Below, in pieces: positions 1-6,380 of a stretch of DNA of 9,840 bases. Where the stretch lies: contig DAOUVR010000029.1 in assembly GCA_030667555.1 (NCBI GenBank), positions 1 to 9,840 of the forward strand. The letters are read 5' to 3'. Under the pieces are notes generated by a model, which was not told where the DNA came from, did no database searches, and worked only from the letters and a program-made list of their open reading frames with translations. This DNA is from Dehalococcoidia bacterium. Lineage in GTDB: Bacteria > Chloroflexota > Dehalococcoidia > E44-bin15. Numbering within the stretch: position 1 is the stretch's first letter; each line of letters starts with the position of its first letter. A program made the translations under genes and the position numbers.

Positions 1-158
1 ATGAGTTAGACGAATTTAAGCACCTTAACCCAACAGTGGAGAACGTCTGCAAACATATTTATGACAGAATGGCTCTGGCTCTTGGAGTGGAGGTTCGTGG
101 TTTGAAGGTGACGGTTTGGGAATCGCCCACCGCCTTCTCCTCCTATTGGAGGGAGTAA
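1..158 (+). CDS. QueD / 6-pyruvoyl-tetrahydropterin synthase family protein, C-terminal part (5' end outside window)
   Basis: Reading from base 3 gives 51 codons ending in TAA at 156-158. The peptide begins ELDEFKHLNPTVENVCKHIY and ends VWESPTAFSSYWRE. It matches the C-terminal third of the 6-pyruvoyl-tetrahydropterin synthase / 6-carboxytetrahydropterin synthase family: an 'LD...LNPTxEN' segment followed by a helix, then a strand carrying 'VxVWESPT', whose Glu binds the pterin ring in characterised members. Such enzymes make 6-carboxy-tetrahydropterin for queuosine or other deazapurines, or pyruvoyl-tetrahydropterin. The zinc-binding histidines lie in the missing N-terminal part, so the exact reaction cannot be assigned. 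The gene converges on the glycosyltransferase at 188-1252, with 29 bases between their stop codons. Confidence 0.8.
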   Translation, partial: ELDEFKHLNPTVENVCKHIYDRMALALGVEVRGLKVTVWESPTAFSSYWRE

Positions 159-182
159 GGGTGTGTTCAATTGAACGCCCCT
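159..182. terminator. Palindrome between convergent genes, possible bidirectional terminator
   Basis: The gap between the two convergent stop codons contains the perfect 12-base palindrome GTTCAATTGAAC (165-176). G-rich and C-rich flanks (GGGTGT on the left, GCCCCT on the right) extend the pairing with one T/C mismatch and wobble pairs. Its position suits a bidirectional transcription stop. No run of T follows on either strand, so it is not a classical intrinsic terminator. Confidence 0.3.
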
Positions 183-187
183 ACTGG

Positions 188-1252
188 TTAGGTATCGTCG
201 GCAACCAATCGCTTGAGGTGGCCGTAGACGATCCTGAAGCATTCGTCCCAGGTATTCAATCCTTTCGATTTCTCGTGGCTTTCTCTTCCCATTTTCTCCC
301 GCAACTCGGCACTGGAAGCTAGCTTGTCTATGGCGTTGGCAAGGGCATCAGCATCATTGGGTGGAACAAGCAGTCCGTTCTCCTCATGTTCAACCAACTC
401 AGGTATTCCACCCGCATTGGTGGCTATAATCGGCAGGCCAAAGGACATGGCTTCGGCAAATACGATGCCGAAAGGCTCATAGTAAGAAGGCAACACAAAT
501 ATGTCTGCTTCGGAGTAGAATTTTCCAATTGACTCGCGATCGATTCTCCCGTGAAGTCTTACCCTGTCTTCAAGCCCCCAATGGGCAATCTTTCCCTTAA
601 TTTTTCTAGCGTATCTTGGGTAAAAGCTATCATCGCCCACAATGTCGAGGACTATTTTAGGGTTATCGATACGATGCATAGCTTCCATCAGCGTATCCAA
701 CCCCTTGCAAGGAACCCAATTGCCCACAAAAAGGAGTTTTATCTCATCCCTGGAGCGAGGCCCCTTTTCTCTTATTAAATTCATGTCGAAACCAGGGTAA
801 ACCATTTCTATAGCCTCAGCGGGTAGCCCCATCTTTTCCGCCTCTGCTTTAGTATGCATGCTGTTGGCGATGATGAGGCTAGTTGGCATAAGCATAGTTT
901 TCTCCATAAATTTGGCGAGAGGCATCTGCCAGCTATCCCTGAGGGCTATCCAGCGGAACATATGGACAATGGCAACGACCTTTGTCTTTTTGACATGTCT
1001 CGCCCAGAGGTTGAAGAGCCAGACCGCCGGGTGAGTCATCCCATCTTCAATAATGACGTCATATTTCTTTATTAGAAAGTAGAAGAAGAGCCAGAAGTTT
1101 GAAAAAAATTGGAGCATATAAGGAATATTCGGGATGCTAACCACATCCGCCTGGACACCTTTTCCCCTTAGGTATTCGATTAGTTTCTTTTCGTACAGAT
1201 AGCCGCCGGTTAAGCTGTTTATGTCCCCGATGATAATCTTAGCCACTCTCAT
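188..1252 (-). CDS. GT4-family glycosyltransferase (GT-B fold)
   Basis: This 354-residue protein has the layout of retaining GT4 glycosyltransferases, which move a sugar from a nucleotide-sugar donor to a lipid-linked or glycan acceptor at the inner face of the membrane. The N-terminal acceptor domain starts with a strand and the glycine-rich segment SLTGGYLYEKKL (13-24), and holds a strongly hydrophobic stretch near 46-61 that may touch the membrane. The C-terminal donor domain starts near 172 (KLLFVGNWVPCKGLDTLMEA). It contains the EX7E motif, E259-PFGIVFA-E267, followed by GLPIIATNAGGIPELV, which binds the nucleotide. Length is normal. The ATG overlaps the TGA of the upstream methyltransferase as ATGA, with AGGA six bases before it, so translation is probably coupled. 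Donor and acceptor cannot be read from sequence; the methyltransferase neighbour suggests a glycan or glycolipid pathway. Confidence 0.9.
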   Translation of the reverse strand: MRVAKIIIGDINSLTGGYLYEKKLIEYLRGKGVQADVVSIPNIPYMLQFFSNFWLFFYFLIKKYDVIIEDGMTHPAVWLFNLWARHVKKTKVVAIVHMFRWIALRDSWQMPLAKFMEKTMLMPTSLIIANSMHTKAEAEKMGLPAEAIEMVYPGFDMNLIREKGPRSRDEIKLLFVGNWVPCKGLDTLMEAMHRIDNPKIVLDIVGDDSFYPRYARKIKGKIAHWGLEDRVRLHGRIDRESIGKFYSEADIFVLPSYYEPFGIVFAEAMSFGLPIIATNAGGIPELVEHEENGLLVPPNDADALANAIDKLASSAELREKMGRESHEKSKGLNTWDECFRIVYGHLKRLVADDT

Positions 1253-2196
1253 TTTCGATCCTGTTTACGGGGAATGATTACCGCCTCAATTGCGATGCCT
1301 TTTCCCAACTTCTCACCGATAAGATATACAGGGAAGTATATGATATTCAACAGAAGGCAACCCACGTTCCGTATCCCGAATTTGCGCCATTCGCTGGTTC
1401 CTGCGCATACTACAACCCTTTTAACTTCGAATCCTACGCTTTCGCAGGCCAGCCTGAAGGTATCCGGCGTAAACCCAATTAGATGAACGGGATAAGCTAG
1501 AGGGCTTAATATCGGGCATCGCCTGGGCTGTGTGAGTTTGAAAAACAGGCTCCTCAACTTGTTAATCAGCGCATCCTCGTTGGTTACCGTTATATAGGCG
1601 ACCCCGTCTGGCTTCAAGACACGATGGATCTCCCTAAACATCTCCATTGGCTGTGGCAGGTGCTCCAGCACGCTATCTACGTAGACTGCGTCGAAGTAGT
1701 TTTCGGGGTAATGTGCAGCCGCTAGCTGGCCAACGAAGACCTTGATGCCAAGCCGAGTTATCACTTGATCAGCGAAGAACGGAGAAACCTCTTGCCCACA
1801 AACTACCCAGCCTCGCCGTATGGCATCCTCAAGGCCGTATCCAAGGCCGCATCCCACCTCCAGAAACTGCGATATACCGGAGGTAGCGTGCTTTTCGATA
1901 GTATCGAGACGACGTTGAGGGTTAACCTTTGTCTTAACTCGCTTCCACCACCGGGTCATTTCGGGGAAATACGTGGCATCATAAATATCTTGTAGCTCAT
2001 TCTCTCTCCAGAAGGGCATGGGATCGGTGTAATAGAAGCCGCACCGTTTACACCTAACTATGGAGATGTCTTCTGGGATGGGGACGATGTTTTCGATTTT
2101 GCCCGACGCTTTTGGCTTGCCAAGTGTTACAAAGTCACGCGTTCCGCACAGGTCGCAGGGGATATGTATGAAGACGGCCTCTTGCTGTGCCTTCAC
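1249..2196 (-). CDS. Class I SAM-dependent methyltransferase with N-terminal Cys4 site
   Basis: This is a 315-residue protein. Residues 14-17 (CDLC) and 49-52 (CKRC) form a probable zinc site like that at the N-terminus of many sugar or glycan C-methyltransferases. The Rossmann domain follows: motif I LEVGCGLGYG (112-121), an acidic residue at the end of the next strand (QEVSP, 135-139), FDAVYVDSVLEHLPQP (168-183), and RVLKPDGVAYITV (192-204). The C-terminal part has a hydrophobic segment near 278-293 (CLLLNIIYFPVYLIG) that may lie on the membrane. The start is GTG within a GTGA overlap with the uvrC stop codon, with AAGGA six bases upstream, which indicates coupled translation. The next gene is a glycosyltransferase, so methylation of a sugar or polysaccharide precursor is the best inference. 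The substrate is unknown. Confidence 0.85.
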   Translation of the reverse strand: MKAQQEAVFIHIPCDLCGTRDFVTLGKPKASGKIENIVPIPEDISIVRCKRCGFYYTDPMPFWRENELQDIYDATYFPEMTRWWKRVKTKVNPQRRLDTIEKHATSGISQFLEVGCGLGYGLEDAIRRGWVVCGQEVSPFFADQVITRLGIKVFVGQLAAAHYPENYFDAVYVDSVLEHLPQPMEMFREIHRVLKPDGVAYITVTNEDALINKLRSLFFKLTQPRRCPILSPLAYPVHLIGFTPDTFRLACESVGFEVKRVVVCAGTSEWRKFGIRNVGCLLLNIIYFPVYLIGEKLGKGIAIEAVIIPRKQDRK

Positions 2197-4025
2197 AGAT
2201 AATCCTTAACCCTTTCAGCAAGGGAGTGAGTCATTCCGACAACCGCTGCTACCTCATTGACGGGGGCATCCTTTATCGCTTTGACAGAGCCGAACCTTTT
2301 GAGGAGGGCTCGCTTTCGCTTGGGGCCGATGCCGGTTACATTGTCCAGGGCTGAGGCTATCGCCTTACGGCTGCGTACTCTCTGGTGATAGCCCAAGGCA
2401 AAGCGATGCGCCTCATCGCGAATCCGCTGCACCAAATAGAGCGCTGCAGATGTCCTGGGTAGCAGGATTGGTCCAGCGACGTTTGGGCGGAAAAGCTCCT
2501 CGCGCTCTTTAGCCAGCGCAGCGACGGAGACGCAGTCCACCCCTACATCCTTTATCGCAATAAGTGCTGAGGTAAGATGTCCCCTGCCACCATCGATGAG
2601 GACCAGGTCGGGGACTGTGGTCCAGGCGTTTTCGCCCTTGCGCTCTTCTTCAATGCTCGTCCTCTTGAAGCGTCGTCGCAAGACCTCTTGTATCATTGCA
2701 TAGTCGTCGGTGCCCTCTACTGTCTTGATACGAAAACGGCGGTAATGGGAGGGCGTAGGTTGCCCATCTTGAAATACTACCATGCTGCCCACCGCTGATG
2801 TGCCCCTAATGTCCGATATATCGTAGCATTCTACTCGCTTTGGTGTCTGGGGCAAATGGAGCTCTCGCCGTAGCTCCTCAAGGGCAGCGGCGGTGGTCTC
2901 TGGATCGGCGAGCCACCTGACCATAAGCTGCTCCAGGCCCTGACGAGCGTTTTCCGCTACCATATCCGTCAGCCTTTTTTTCTCCCCACGCTGAGGAACC
3001 GTAAGAGCGACCCTGCTCCCTCTTTTGCTCTCCAAGCGGCTCTTAATAATAGTGGGGTCTTCGGGGAGGTATTGAAGTAAAATCGATGGTGGGATGTAGG
3101 TTGCCGAGTCGTAGAATTGATTCAAGAAGCTGCGCATAATCTGGCCGGGCTCCTCATCCTGAGTGCCTTGCAGAATGAAATGGTCCCGCTCGATGAGCTT
3201 GCCGTTGCGAATGAAGAAGACCTCTACATAGGCGTGGTCCTTGTTTTGTGCTAGTGCGATGACATCTTGATCTCCCCTTGCCGCTGATGATATCTTCTGG
3301 CGTTCGGTGACCATTTCCACAGCGAGGATCTGGTCACGCAGCACTGCAGCCCGCTCAAACTCAAGCCGCTCCGAAGCTTGTTGCATCTTGCGCTCCAGCT
3401 CCTTTAGTACCGCTTCCTGCTTGCCCTCAAGGAACATTATCACTTGCCTAATGATGTCTCGATAGTCTTGCTTCGAAATAGCACCGATGCAGGGCCCAGC
3501 GCAGCGATGGATGTCATACTCAAGGCAGGGTCTGCGGTCGGTTCCTGTGATCTCCTTTTTACAGGAGCGGAAGGGGAATAGCTTTTTCAGTAGGTCGAGG
3601 GACTTCCTGACCGAGCCAGGATTGGCGAAGGGGCCGAAGTAGCGGCTGCCGTCTTTCTCCACACGCCTGGTGACATGGACTCTGGGCCAGTCGTCACTTA
3701 AAGTGATTTTTAGATAGGGATAGGTCTTGTCGTCCTTGAGGCGCACATTATAGCGGGGGCGGTGCTTCTTAATGAGATTGCACTCGAGGATGAGCGCTTC
3801 TTGATCGGAGTCAGTGACGAAGAATTCGAAGTCGTTTACCCGGGCCATCATCCTCTGGAGCTTTGGGGGGAGGGCGAAGGGTGTGCCGAAATAGCTTCCT
3901 ACCCGGTTGTGGAGATTGGCGGCCTTGCCAACGTAGAGCACATTTCTTGAAGCATCCCTGAAAAGATAAACGCCGGGCTTTTGGGGCAATGCCTTCAGTT
4001 GCTCTTTGAAGCGCCTCGCCTCCAT
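2193..4025 (-). CDS. uvrC: UvrABC excinuclease subunit C
   Basis: UvrC makes both incisions around a DNA lesion once UvrA and UvrB have located it. All family parts are present in this 610-residue protein. The GIY-YIG nuclease domain (about 13-95, with GVYLF at 18-22 and YVGKA at 31-35) makes the 3' cut. Four cysteines (155, 167, 175, 179) match the Fe-S cluster ligands described in E. coli UvrC. A UVR motif helix pair that binds UvrB spans about 203-238. The RNase H-like domain for the 5' cut has Asp402 (ECYDISDIRGTS), Asp478 (LVLIDGGRGHL) and RDEAHRFALGYH (536-547). A C-terminal double helix-hairpin-helix lies at about 558-610 (VTGIGPKRKRALLKRFGS). Length is typical. ATG is preceded by AGGGG at five bases. 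The gene starts 11 bases after the stop of the 94-residue membrane protein and overlaps the methyltransferase start by four bases. Confidence 0.98.
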   Translation of the reverse strand: MEARRFKEQLKALPQKPGVYLFRDASRNVLYVGKAANLHNRVGSYFGTPFALPPKLQRMMARVNDFEFFVTDSDQEALILECNLIKKHRPRYNVRLKDDKTYPYLKITLSDDWPRVHVTRRVEKDGSRYFGPFANPGSVRKSLDLLKKLFPFRSCKKEITGTDRRPCLEYDIHRCAGPCIGAISKQDYRDIIRQVIMFLEGKQEAVLKELERKMQQASERLEFERAAVLRDQILAVEMVTERQKISSAARGDQDVIALAQNKDHAYVEVFFIRNGKLIERDHFILQGTQDEEPGQIMRSFLNQFYDSATYIPPSILLQYLPEDPTIIKSRLESKRGSRVALTVPQRGEKKRLTDMVAENARQGLEQLMVRWLADPETTAAALEELRRELHLPQTPKRVECYDISDIRGTSAVGSMVVFQDGQPTPSHYRRFRIKTVEGTDDYAMIQEVLRRRFKRTSIEEERKGENAWTTVPDLVLIDGGRGHLTSALIAIKDVGVDCVSVAALAKEREELFRPNVAGPILLPRTSAALYLVQRIRDEAHRFALGYHQRVRSRKAIASALDNVTGIGPKRKRALLKRFGSVKAIKDAPVNEVAAVVGMTHSLAERVKDYL

Positions 4026-4036
4026 GGCATCCCCTA

Positions 4037-4321
4037 TTAAAGTATGAAGCCGAGTATAATCAGGATAATGATGGCGGAGCCGGCGATGATGCCGATTTTT
4101 CGCAGATCAGTAATGATGTATTTAAAACTAGGGGCAACTTCTTGAACAGTCTTAGTTACCGGTGGTGTAACCGGCTCGGAAGGAGCAATATCTGTGGGGA
4201 TAGGCGTAACGGGTGCGTCTGTGGCTCGCTGTTGAGACGTCTGCGCCCTCTTTATCTTCTTCCGCTCTCTACTTGCCGCCGCCTGCCTTGAGGCGACACG
4301 GTGAGATTTCTTCTGAGGCAT
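4037..4321 (-). CDS. Small hypothetical protein with one C-terminal membrane helix
   Basis: This 94-residue protein of unknown function has three parts. Residues 1-32 are very basic and rich in Lys, Arg, Gln and Ala. Residues 33-63 are a Pro/Thr/Val-rich, probably disordered linker. Residues 76-94 (IGIIAGSAIIILIILGFIL) form one hydrophobic helix that ends the protein. This is the layout of a tail-anchored protein with a cytoplasmic, possibly nucleic-acid-binding N-terminus. The ATG is preceded by GGAG six bases upstream (ctGGAGtaagaaATG). It lies 11 bases ahead of uvrC and is probably in the same transcript. Clear amino-acid domains and a good ribosome binding site support it as real. I do not recognise a family. 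Confidence 0.7.
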   Translation of the reverse strand: MPQKKSHRVASRQAAASRERKKIKRAQTSQQRATDAPVTPIPTDIAPSEPVTPPVTKTVQEVAPSFKYIITDLRKIGIIAGSAIIILIILGFIL

Positions 4322-4324
4322 TTC

Positions 4325-4447
4325 TTACTCCAGCCTGGTAACCATGCCATCATGCATGGGGCATGTCACCTTTTTATTCATAAGGGTGGAGAGCCGCTTA
4401 ATATTTGGCGGGCAGTCTACGAGAAACTCTCTTAGTTGCTCTTCCAC
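4325..4447 (-). CDS. Possible very small ORF (40 codons, GTG start) or remnant of a small gene
   Basis: In the ~200 bases between xerC and the 94-residue gene, one minus-strand frame reads from GTG at 4445-4447 to TAA at 4325-4327. It starts VEEQLREFLVDCPPNIKRLS, continues with MNKKVTCPMHDGMV and ends TRLE. The amphipathic start and the Cys-Pro-Pro / Cys-Pro-x-His pairs look coding rather than random. The stop codon lies three bases before the next ATG and overlaps that gene's ribosome binding site. Against it, the GTG has no usable Shine-Dalgarno sequence. The frame stays open for ten more codons upstream without an ATG, GTG or TTG. It may be a genuine small zinc-binding protein, a frameshifted remnant, or chance. 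Confidence 0.3.
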   Translation of the reverse strand: MEEQLREFLVDCPPNIKRLSTLMNKKVTCPMHDGMVTRLE

Positions 4448-4525
4448 CTCAACAATAACCGCTTGGTAGCTCCACTATTTTTAAAAGATTCTGCTAATCG
4501 AGATATGTTACTCTCCTGAATAAAG

Positions 4526-5437
4526 CTAGTCGTTAGCTCGGGGGTGTGCCCTTTCGTAAGCCTGGTGCACATGCTCACTGGTGAGGTGAGTATAGATCTG
4601 GGTAGAGGTGATATTGGCATGCCCCAGCAGTTCTTGAACCGCTCTTAAGTCCGCTCCACCCCTCAACATGTGGGTGGCGAAGCTATGACGAAGAGTATGA
4701 GGAGTAACATCCGTTGCTAGGCCCGCTGATTTAACATAAGCCTTCAAGATCAGCCAAAAGCCTTGCCTTGTAAGACGCTCGCCCCGACGGTTTAAGAACA
4801 AAGCCTCCTCTTCTCTATCACGGAGAAGCTGAGGGCGAGCATGCTCCACATATTTCTCCAGAGCCTGGATTGCTTTTGCATGGATTGGAATTCTTCTCTC
4901 TTTTGAGCCCTTACCAAAGCAGCGCGCAAAGCCTTCCCCCAGGTCTATATCCCCAATGTTCATGGAGACGAGTTCCGATACCCTCATGCCACCAGCATAC
5001 ATCAACTCCATCATTGCGCTATCCCGTTTTGCCTCCGTAGAAGAAGACTTGGCAGGCTCGCTAAGTAGCGCTTCAACTTCATTAACGGAGAGGGGTTTAG
5101 GCAATGATTTCCCTACCTTTGGTGAACTAAGATTCTCTGTAGGATCATTCTGGAAGACCCCCTCAGAGACCAGGAAATCGAAAAAGGATTTTATAGCAGC
5201 AACTTTGCGGGCTACCGTAGCCGATGCGTAGCCTCTCTCCTTCAAGTCAAGGATGTAGCTTATGAGAAGGTTGCGGTCTACGGATGCCCATTTAGGGCTG
5301 TAGCCTTTCATCGTGGCTTGTTCTTCGATAAAACTGGCAAGCTGGGAAAGGTCATTTCTGTAGGCCTCTATGGTATTCGAAGAAAAGCCTTTCTCCGTAG
5401 AGAGATGACTCAAGAAACTTTCGACTTCCTGTCTCAT
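4526..5437 (-). CDS. xerC: Tyrosine recombinase XerC/XerD
   Basis: Site-specific tyrosine recombinase of the Xer type, which resolves chromosome dimers at dif before division. With the chosen start it has 303 residues, close to the ~300 usual for Xer proteins. The N-terminal core-binding domain (about 1-90) contains FLSHLSTEKGFSSNTIEAYR. The catalytic domain holds the full set: Arg152 (GGMRVSEL), Lys176 (GKGSKERRIP), His247 and Arg250 (HTLRHSFATH), His273 (LLGHANI) and nucleophile Tyr282 (TSTQIYTH). An in-frame ATG exists 12 codons upstream (5471-5473) but has no ribosome binding site. The ATG at 5435-5437 has AGGTG six bases before it, and its N-terminus matches the family, so I chose it. 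It is divergent from lgt. XerC and XerD cannot be told apart safely by eye. Confidence 0.93.
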   Translation of the reverse strand: MRQEVESFLSHLSTEKGFSSNTIEAYRNDLSQLASFIEEQATMKGYSPKWASVDRNLLISYILDLKERGYASATVARKVAAIKSFFDFLVSEGVFQNDPTENLSSPKVGKSLPKPLSVNEVEALLSEPAKSSSTEAKRDSAMMELMYAGGMRVSELVSMNIGDIDLGEGFARCFGKGSKERRIPIHAKAIQALEKYVEHARPQLLRDREEEALFLNRRGERLTRQGFWLILKAYVKSAGLATDVTPHTLRHSFATHMLRGGADLRAVQELLGHANITSTQIYTHLTSEHVHQAYERAHPRAND

Positions 5438-5464
5438 TGCCATCACCTTGGTCACAGTATGACA

Positions 5465-5475
5465 TTTTAACATAA
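5465..5475 (-). other. dif-like half-site (XerD arm resemblance) upstream of xerC
   Basis: On the minus strand this reads TTATGTTAAAA, ten of eleven bases identical to the XerD-binding arm of E. coli dif (TTATGTTAAAT). The sequence six bases further upstream (GTGCATTTCTT) does not match a XerC arm, so no complete 28-base dif is present. The overlapping AACAT-A-ATGTT (5469-5479) is a near-palindrome that could equally be an operator. Function is speculative. Confidence 0.2.
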
Positions 5476-5507
5476 TGTTGCAAGAAATGCACTAGGGCAA
5501 AGCTTCC

Positions 5508-5537
5508 TTGACATCAAAACACATACCACAGTAGAAT
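5508..5537 (+). promoter_or_regulatory. Sigma-70-type promoter for lgt
   Basis: A perfect -35 box TTGACA (5508-5513), an 18-base spacer and a -10 box TAGAAT (5532-5537, five of six bases) point at lgt. Transcription would start at about 5543-5545, only two to four bases before the lgt ATG at 5547. The mRNA would thus be leaderless or nearly so, in agreement with the absence of a properly spaced Shine-Dalgarno sequence before that ATG. Confidence 0.65.
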
Positions 5538-5546
5538 CCCACGAGA

Positions 5547-6380
5547 ATGTCTATTCTGGCTATATGTATTGGCATCGATCCAATCTTCTTCAAAATAGGT
5601 TCTTTCGAGGTAGGGTGGCATGGGGTCATAGTTGTCCTGTCTGTCATTGTCGCCATTGGGCTCTCCATATGGTTTGTGAGAGGGACTGGCGTCAAGAAAG
5701 AGGTCATCTATGGTGTTGCGCCATGGGCGATTATTGGGGGGATTATAGGGGCCAGACTGTTCCACGTTATAGACTACCTTGCGAGTACCTATATTAGCAA
5801 TCCCATGCAGATACTGCAGTTCTGGTATGGGTTATCTATTTTCGGGGCGATCCTTGGCGGAACACTGGCTGTGGTGATATACGCCAGAATAAGCAACCTC
5901 CATTTTGGGCACTTTGCTGATGCTGTGGCCCCGGCGGTGGTCCTGGCCCAGGCTGTAGGGAGAATTGGTTGCACCATAAATGGCGATGCCTGGGGCGCAC
6001 CCACGTCTCTTCCGTGGGCTTTTATTTATAACCATCCTAATGCTGCTTCCACAACCCTCTTCTGGGGGGAGCCAACACACCCATCACCAGTCTATGAGAT
6101 TATATGGGACCTGATAGTTTTCGCCGTTCTATGGCGGCTGAGGGGACGGCTCAAGCCGGATGGCTCGTTGTTTCTGCTCTACCTGTCCCTGTATTCCTTC
6201 GGGCGTTTCTTCATCGAGTTCACCCGCGCAGTGACGTTGGCGCAGGTAAATCTGGGTGGCGTGCTGCATACACCCCATTTCATAGCCCTATTGGTGATGG
6301 CGATCTGTATTGCCTTGCTTGTCTATAGAATGCGAAAGGCGAGGGCTGTAGTTGAGCCTTCGGTGTTAGAGGAGACCTAG
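5547..6380 (+). CDS. lgt: Prolipoprotein diacylglyceryl transferase
   Basis: Lgt moves a diacylglyceryl group from phosphatidylglycerol to the lipobox cysteine of prolipoproteins in the cytoplasmic membrane. This 277-residue protein has seven or so hydrophobic segments (about 21-44, 55-72, 88-112, 125-140, 183-196, 206-225, 243-261). The family signature GRIGCTINGDAWG (138-150) is followed by PTSLPWAFIY (152-161). HPSPVYE (178-184) and GRFFIEFTR (219-227) are also present. Arg139, Gly150, Arg220 and Glu224 match E. coli Arg143, Gly154, Arg239 and Glu243. By eye, E. coli Tyr26, His103, Asn146 and Glu151 correspond here to His25, Phe99, Cys142 and Asp147; at least the His103 and Asn146 changes also occur in other phyla. 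It is the only complete plus-strand gene, divergent from xerC and convergent with recJ. The ATG fits the family N-terminus but has no spaced Shine-Dalgarno sequence. Confidence 0.95.
   Translation: MSILAICIGIDPIFFKIGSFEVGWHGVIVVLSVIVAIGLSIWFVRGTGVKKEVIYGVAPWAIIGGIIGARLFHVIDYLASTYISNPMQILQFWYGLSIFGAILGGTLAVVIYARISNLHFGHFADAVAPAVVLAQAVGRIGCTINGDAWGAPTSLPWAFIYNHPNAASTTLFWGEPTHPSPVYEIIWDLIVFAVLWRLRGRLKPDGSLFLLYLSLYSFGRFFIEFTRAVTLAQVNLGGVLHTPHFIALLVMAICIALLVYRMRKARAVVEPSVLEET
6377..6380. other. Shared CTAG stop codons of convergent lgt and recJ
   Basis: The palindrome CTAG supplies TAG to lgt (6378-6380, plus strand) and TAG to recJ (6377-6379, minus strand). The two convergent genes therefore have no intergenic DNA. 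I see no hairpin with a T-run at the junction, so each transcript probably runs into the opposite gene and antisense RNA is expected. Confidence 0.9.

Noticed and set aside
4524..4538. Hairpin AGCTA-ACGAC-TAGCT at the xerC stop codon followed by TTATT on the minus strand, as a terminator.
   Set aside because: The stem is only five pairs, mostly weak, and the T-run is broken. Transcription into the downstream genes is just as likely.
5438..5473. XerC start at 5473.
   Set aside because: There is no ribosome binding site, and the extra residues are not part of the family's N-terminus. The downstream ATG has AGGTG at the right distance.
5456..5500. Promoters for xerC: TTGCAA-16-CATACT or TTGCCC-17-CATTAT on the minus strand.
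   Set aside because: Both match only four of six bases in each box and compete with each other, so neither can be chosen. A xerC promoter probably does lie here.
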